Of a stretch of DNA of 64,000 nucleotides, positions 60,865-64,000 are shown piece after piece. A program made the translations under genes and the position numbers. The stretch is taken from the NCBI RefSeq assembly GCF_019930585.1, contig NZ_CP082839.1:868001-932000 (forward strand). The letters are read 5' to 3'. Under the pieces are notes generated by a model, which was given only the letters and a program-made list of their open reading frames with translations, searched no databases and was not told the DNA's origin. This DNA comes from Sphingomonas nostoxanthinifaciens (GTDB lineage Bacteria > Pseudomonadota > Alphaproteobacteria > Sphingomonadales > Sphingomonadaceae). Position 1 is the first letter of the stretch, and each line of letters starts with the position of its first letter.

Positions 60865-60912
60865 ACACAACAGATAGTGTCACCGCCGAGTCAGCGGCAC
60901 AAGATCATTAAT
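60865..60912. promoter_or_regulatory. NrdR boxes
   Basis: ACACAACAGATAGTGT (60865-60880) agrees with the NrdR consensus ACACAATATATAGTGT at 14 of 16 positions. A second, weaker site starting at 60897 keeps the left half CACAA exactly 32 bp on, the usual NrdR spacing of about three helical turns. NrdR represses nrd genes when dATP is plentiful. The boxes are about 200 bp before the nrdA start, implying a long leader. Confidence 0.65.
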
Positions 60913-61046
60913 TTGCGGTGGGCCGAAAAGTTCGATTGACGGGTGCGGATGCGGCGGTTTTGCGCGCGTCGTTCCATCGTTGCTTTTCAGACCGGACCTA
61001 ATCCCGTTCGCGTGTCCGCCGGCGCCATCCCGCCCGCACGCTTGAC

Positions 61047-61082
61047 GCGGGGTGGACCCCGGAACAAGTCGGGGGTGACGGT
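61047..61082. repeat. Palindromic repeat before the M28 gene
   Basis: GGACCCCGGAACAAGTCGGG with GGTGACGG is the same repeat type as GTCACCCCGGACTTGTTCC at 29405, in inverted orientation. It ends 18 bp before the peptidase ATG. Confidence 0.7.
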
Positions 61083-61100
61083 GGATGCAAGGGGATCGGG

Positions 61101-62585
61101 ATGATCGCGGGATTGATGGCTTTGGCGCTCGGCGCGGCGGGGCCGGCGGACGCCGACACCAAGGCGTGGTGGCAGACCACCGCCACGCTGTCGAACGACG
61201 CGATGAACGGCCGCGACACCGGCTCGGCCGATTATGAGCGCGCGGCGCGGATCGTGGCGGATCGCTTCGCCGCCGCCGGGCTGGAGCCCGCAGGCGAGGA
61301 TGGCAGCTGGTTCCAGCGCGTGCCGATGGAGCAGCTGGCGGTGACCGGCGCGACGATCCTCGCCGGCACGACCCCGCTTGCCTTCCTGTACGACATCATG
61401 CTCGCACCCGCGCCGGGCATGGCCGAGCGGCTGGTCGCGCCGATCGCCTATCGCGGTTACTGCCGCCCGGCCGATCTGGGCAATGTGCGCGGCAAGGTGG
61501 TGATCTGCCACGGCACGCACCGCACCGGCCTGCCGAGCGAGGCGGAGCGGCAGGCGGCAGTGAAGGCGGCGGGCGCGGCCGCGATCGTGATGATCGCCGA
61601 TCCGGGCTTCGCGGTCGAGCCGCCGCGCTGGCCTTTTGCCTATGCGCGCACGGTGTGGCTGGCGGGCAGCGCACCGGCGGCCGAGCCGATGCTGCGCTTC
61701 ACCCTTAACGCCGATGCCCTGGGCAAGCTGATCGGCGGCGGGGGGCATGACCCGGCGGCGCTGATCGCGGCCGGCGCGGCAGGACAGCCGCTGCCGAGCT
61801 TCGATGCGGCGCAGCCGCTGCGCGTGAGCGTCGCGCTGGAGCGCAAGGCGATCAGCGCGCCCAACGTGCTGGCGCTGCTGCCCGGCCGCGACAAGACCAA
61901 GCACAACCAGGCGATCATCCTGTCGGCGCATCTCGACGGCTATGGGCCGGGCGAGCCGGTCAATGGCGACGGGCTCTACAACGGCACGCTCGATGATGCC
62001 GCCTACGTGGCGCTGCTGATCCGCACCGCCGAGCGCGCGCACGAGAAAGGCTATAAGCGGCCGGTGATTTTCGCCGCCTTCACCGGCGAAGAGAAGGGGC
62101 TGCTCGGCGCGCGCTGGTTCGTCGGCCACCCGACCTTGCCCAAGGCCTATATCGCCGCCGACATCAACCTGGACCAGCTCCGCCCGATCTTCCCGCTCGA
62201 TCTGCTGACGGTGCATGGGCTCGACGACACCACGCTCGGCGCCGATGCGCGCGCGGTGGCGGGCGGCATGGGCGTCGCGGTCCAGCGCGATCCCGAGCCC
62301 GAGCGCAATCTGTTGCGCCGCGCCGACAATTGGCCGTTCATGCAGGCGGGCATTCCCGCGACCGGTTTCGTCTTCGGCTATCGGCCGGGATCGGAGAGCG
62401 AGCGCATCTACCGCCAATGGTATCGCACCGGCTATCACCGCCCGCAGGACGATCTCGCCCAGCCGATGGACTGGAAGGCGGCAGCGGACTTCAACCGCTT
62501 CTTCTATGCGCTGGTCGAGCGGGTGGCGGATCAGGATGCCGCGCCGGCGTGGGTGGCGGGGAGCGGGCTCAAGCCGACGCCATAA
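61101..62585 (+). CDS. Exported M28 family peptidase with PA domain
   Basis: The 494-aa protein has a short signal (MIAGLMALALGAAGPADA), a PA-type insert (residues ~130-210: YRGYCRPADLGNVRGKVVIC) and the M28 zinc site: ILSAHLDGYGPG, GTLDDAAYVALL, FTGEEKGLLGARWF and the C-terminal TGYHRPQDDLA. M28 peptidases are aminopeptidases acting outside the cytoplasm. The His in SAHLDG and Asp in LDDAA bind zinc, and Glu of GEEKG is catalytic. The ribosome-binding site is weak (GGGATCGGG). Confidence 0.88.
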   Translation: MIAGLMALALGAAGPADADTKAWWQTTATLSNDAMNGRDTGSADYERAARIVADRFAAAGLEPAGEDGSWFQRVPMEQLAVTGATILAGTTPLAFLYDIMLAPAPGMAERLVAPIAYRGYCRPADLGNVRGKVVICHGTHRTGLPSEAERQAAVKAAGAAAIVMIADPGFAVEPPRWPFAYARTVWLAGSAPAAEPMLRFTLNADALGKLIGGGGHDPAALIAAGAAGQPLPSFDAAQPLRVSVALERKAISAPNVLALLPGRDKTKHNQAIILSAHLDGYGPGEPVNGDGLYNGTLDDAAYVALLIRTAERAHEKGYKRPVIFAAFTGEEKGLLGARWFVGHPTLPKAYIAADINLDQLRPIFPLDLLTVHGLDDTTLGADARAVAGGMGVAVQRDPEPERNLLRRADNWPFMQAGIPATGFVFGYRPGSESERIYRQWYRTGYHRPQDDLAQPMDWKAAADFNRFFYALVERVADQDAAPAWVAGSGLKPTP

Positions 62586-62616
62586 GCGCCCGGCGCATGG
62601 GGCGCGTAGGTTTGTG

Positions 62617-63117
62617 CTACGCCCCCAGCTTCAGCCGGGCGAGCATCACCAGCAGGCCGACGATCGCCACGATCATCTGCGGCAGGCGCAGCCGCGCGAA
62701 ATGGGCGGGTGCCCAGCCGCGCTTCGCCGCTTGTGGATCGTAGAGCGCGATCGTCGCATAGCCCATGACGAGCAGCACCAGCGCGATCGCGGTCGGCGCG
62801 ATCATCGATCCGAAGGCGAGAACGTACAGCCACATCATCTCGGCGAGCTGGCCGCGCTGCGGGCCGCCCGCGGTGAAGAAGGACAGGCCGCGCGTGACGC
62901 CGGCGAGGAAGGCGAGGATCGCGCTTGCCCAGATCACGCCCGCTGCCAGCGACGCCCCGGCGTAAAGCGGCGGCAGCAGCCAGCAGCCCGCGCCCGCAGC
63001 GACGATCAGCAATACCGGCCCATAAGCGAACAGCAGCTCGATGCGGGGGATGCGCGCCGTCTCGACCGCTTCGGGCTCGAGGATGATGGGGCTGGGGGCT
63101 TCTTCGAGGTCGCTCAT
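62617..63117 (-). CDS. DUF3429 family membrane protein
   Basis: The 166-aa protein has four or five membrane segments (LLFAYGPVLLIVAAGAGCWL; AGVIWASAILAFLAGV; YVLAFGSMIAPTAIALVLLV; QMIVAIVGLLVMLARL) and the DUF3429 phrase FLAGVTRGLSFF. Function is unknown. It starts at ATG 63117 with GAGGT nearby and is convergent with the M28 gene. Confidence 0.85.
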   Translation of the reverse strand: MSDLEEAPSPIILEPEAVETARIPRIELLFAYGPVLLIVAAGAGCWLLPPLYAGASLAAGVIWASAILAFLAGVTRGLSFFTAGGPQRGQLAEMMWLYVLAFGSMIAPTAIALVLLVMGYATIALYDPQAAKRGWAPAHFARLRLPQMIVAIVGLLVMLARLKLGA

Positions 63118-63239
63118 GCGCGCCCAAGTGGCGCAGGCGGCAGCGGGTTGCAACGGATGCGGCCCGCGATCCGCATGGCCGATTGCCGTCGCGCCTCCGA
63201 AGCGCTTATGGCGGCGGCAGCGAAGGGCCGAGGGCAGAC

Positions 63240-64000
63240 ATGATTACCATCCGCGAAGCCGACCTGATCGAGAGCGTCGCCGACGCGCTCCAGTTCATCT
63301 CTTACTATCACCCGATGGACTATATCCGCGCGCTGGGCGCGGCCTACGAGGCCGAGCAGTCGCCCGCGGCCAAGGACGCGATCGCGCAAATCCTCACCAA
63401 CAGCCGCATGTGCGCGGAGGGGCATCGCCCGATCTGCCAGGATACCGGCATCGTCACGATCTTCGTGAAGTGGGGCCAGAATTGCCGGCTGGAGAGCGAC
63501 CGTTCGCTGCAGGAGGTCGTCGACGAGGGCGTGCGCCGCGCCTATTTGCTGCCCGAGAACAAGTTGCGCGCCTCGATCCTGCGCGATCCGGCGTTCAGCC
63601 GCGTCAACACCAAGGACAATACGCCCTCGGTCCTCAATGTCGAGATGGTGCCGGGCGACCATGTCGAGGTGATGCTCGCGGCCAAGGGCGGCGGATCCGA
63701 GAACAAGTCCAAGTTCAAGATGATGAACCCCAGCGACAGCATCGTCGACTGGGTGCTGGAGATGCTGCCGCAGATGGGCGCGGGCTGGTGCCCGCCGGGC
63801 ATGCTCGGCATCGGCATCGGCGGCACCGCCGAGAAGGCGATGACGCTCGCCAAGGAATCGTTGATGGGCGACATCGACATGGCGCAGCTCAAGGCGCGCG
63901 GGCCGCAGACCAAGATCGAGGAATTGCGGATCGAATTGTTCGACAAGGTCAACGCGCTCGGCATCGGCGCGCAGGGGCTGGGCGGCCTCGCCACCGTGCT
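63240..64000 (+). CDS. Fumarate hydratase class I (3' end outside window)
   Basis: The first 253 residues of a class I [4Fe-4S] fumarase are visible: MITIREADLIESVADALQFI, then GHRPICQDTGIVTIFVKWGQ with one cluster cysteine, MCAEG, and GGGSENKSKFKMMNPSDSIV, GWCPPGMLGIGIGGTAEKAM with a second. It interconverts fumarate and malate in the TCA cycle. AGGG precedes the ATG. The frame is open to the window end. Confidence 0.94.
   Translation, partial: MITIREADLIESVADALQFISYYHPMDYIRALGAAYEAEQSPAAKDAIAQILTNSRMCAEGHRPICQDTGIVTIFVKWGQNCRLESDRSLQEVVDEGVRRAYLLPENKLRASILRDPAFSRVNTKDNTPSVLNVEMVPGDHVEVMLAAKGGGSENKSKFKMMNPSDSIVDWVLEMLPQMGAGWCPPGMLGIGIGGTAEKAMTLAKESLMGDIDMAQLKARGPQTKIEELRIELFDKVNALGIGAQGLGGLATV

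Larger units (their letters stand above)
60666..61100. other. Long intergenic region upstream of nrdA
   Basis: These 435 bp hold the nrdA 5' region, NrdR-like boxes (60865-60912), a possible 32-aa ORF (60813-60911) and a palindromic repeat (61047-61082). Nothing else was identified. Confidence 0.6.

Overview
The window looks like a chromosomal segment of a sphingomonad (Alphaproteobacteria, Sphingomonadales). The basis is high GC with strong GC3 bias, several TonB/porin-type outer-membrane proteins, a PEP-CTERM protein, a DivL-type pseudokinase next to tsaE-amgK-murU, and many short palindromic repeats of the kind common between sphingomonad genes. No database search was possible, so the genus is an inference. 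No rRNA, intact tRNA, CRISPR array, transposase or prophage was seen.

Layout. 1-7.7 kb: a truncated alpha/beta hydrolase, a secreted S10 peptidase, fmt-truA, a beta-hydroxyacid dehydrogenase, a secreted FGE-fold protein, and a divergent FAD-monooxygenase/MarR pair with tandem operators. 7.7-26.3 kb: a probable carbohydrate and sugar-acid locus with a stand-alone LuxR HTH protein, a GntP permease, a FadR-type regulator, two paralogous ~1010-aa secreted beta-helix (GH55-like) proteins flanking an esterase-gluconokinase pair, a TonB-dependent receptor, a fused hydantoinase/oxoprolinase and an OprB-like porin. 26.3-36 kb: glutathione peroxidase, metZ-apaG-lysR, parE, small envelope and PilZ proteins, a Tyr/Pro/Gln-rich secreted protein and ahcY. 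36-41 kb: divL-tsaE-amgK-murU. 41-54 kb: several exported peptidases, a YfgM-like protein with bamB, leuA behind a probable leucine leader, and a second OprB-like porin. 54-57.1 kb: a lower-GC accessory patch with a second FGE-fold protein, a PEP-CTERM protein and a frameshifted membrane protein. 57.1-64 kb: nrdB and nrdA with an opposed DUF2171 gene between them, NrdR boxes, an M28 peptidase, a DUF3429 protein and the 5' part of a class I fumarase.

How the genes may work together. The receptor, porin, secreted beta-helix proteins, esterase, GntP and GntK suggest outer-membrane uptake and breakdown of a glycan or glycoside that releases an aldonate such as gluconate. AmgK and MurU form the known anomeric recycling route for MurNAc. 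NrdA and NrdB form the aerobic ribonucleotide reductase under probable NrdR control.

Most notable points: a 15-codon leader peptide rich in leucine codons, with two mutually exclusive helices, ahead of leuA; tyrosine in place of the phosphoacceptor histidine in the DivL homologue; tandem palindromes 20 bp apart in the MarR/monooxygenase intergenic region; a 12-aa ORF overlapping the gntP start; paired secreted beta-helix paralogues; and a large collection of distinct palindromic repeats, mostly between convergent genes.
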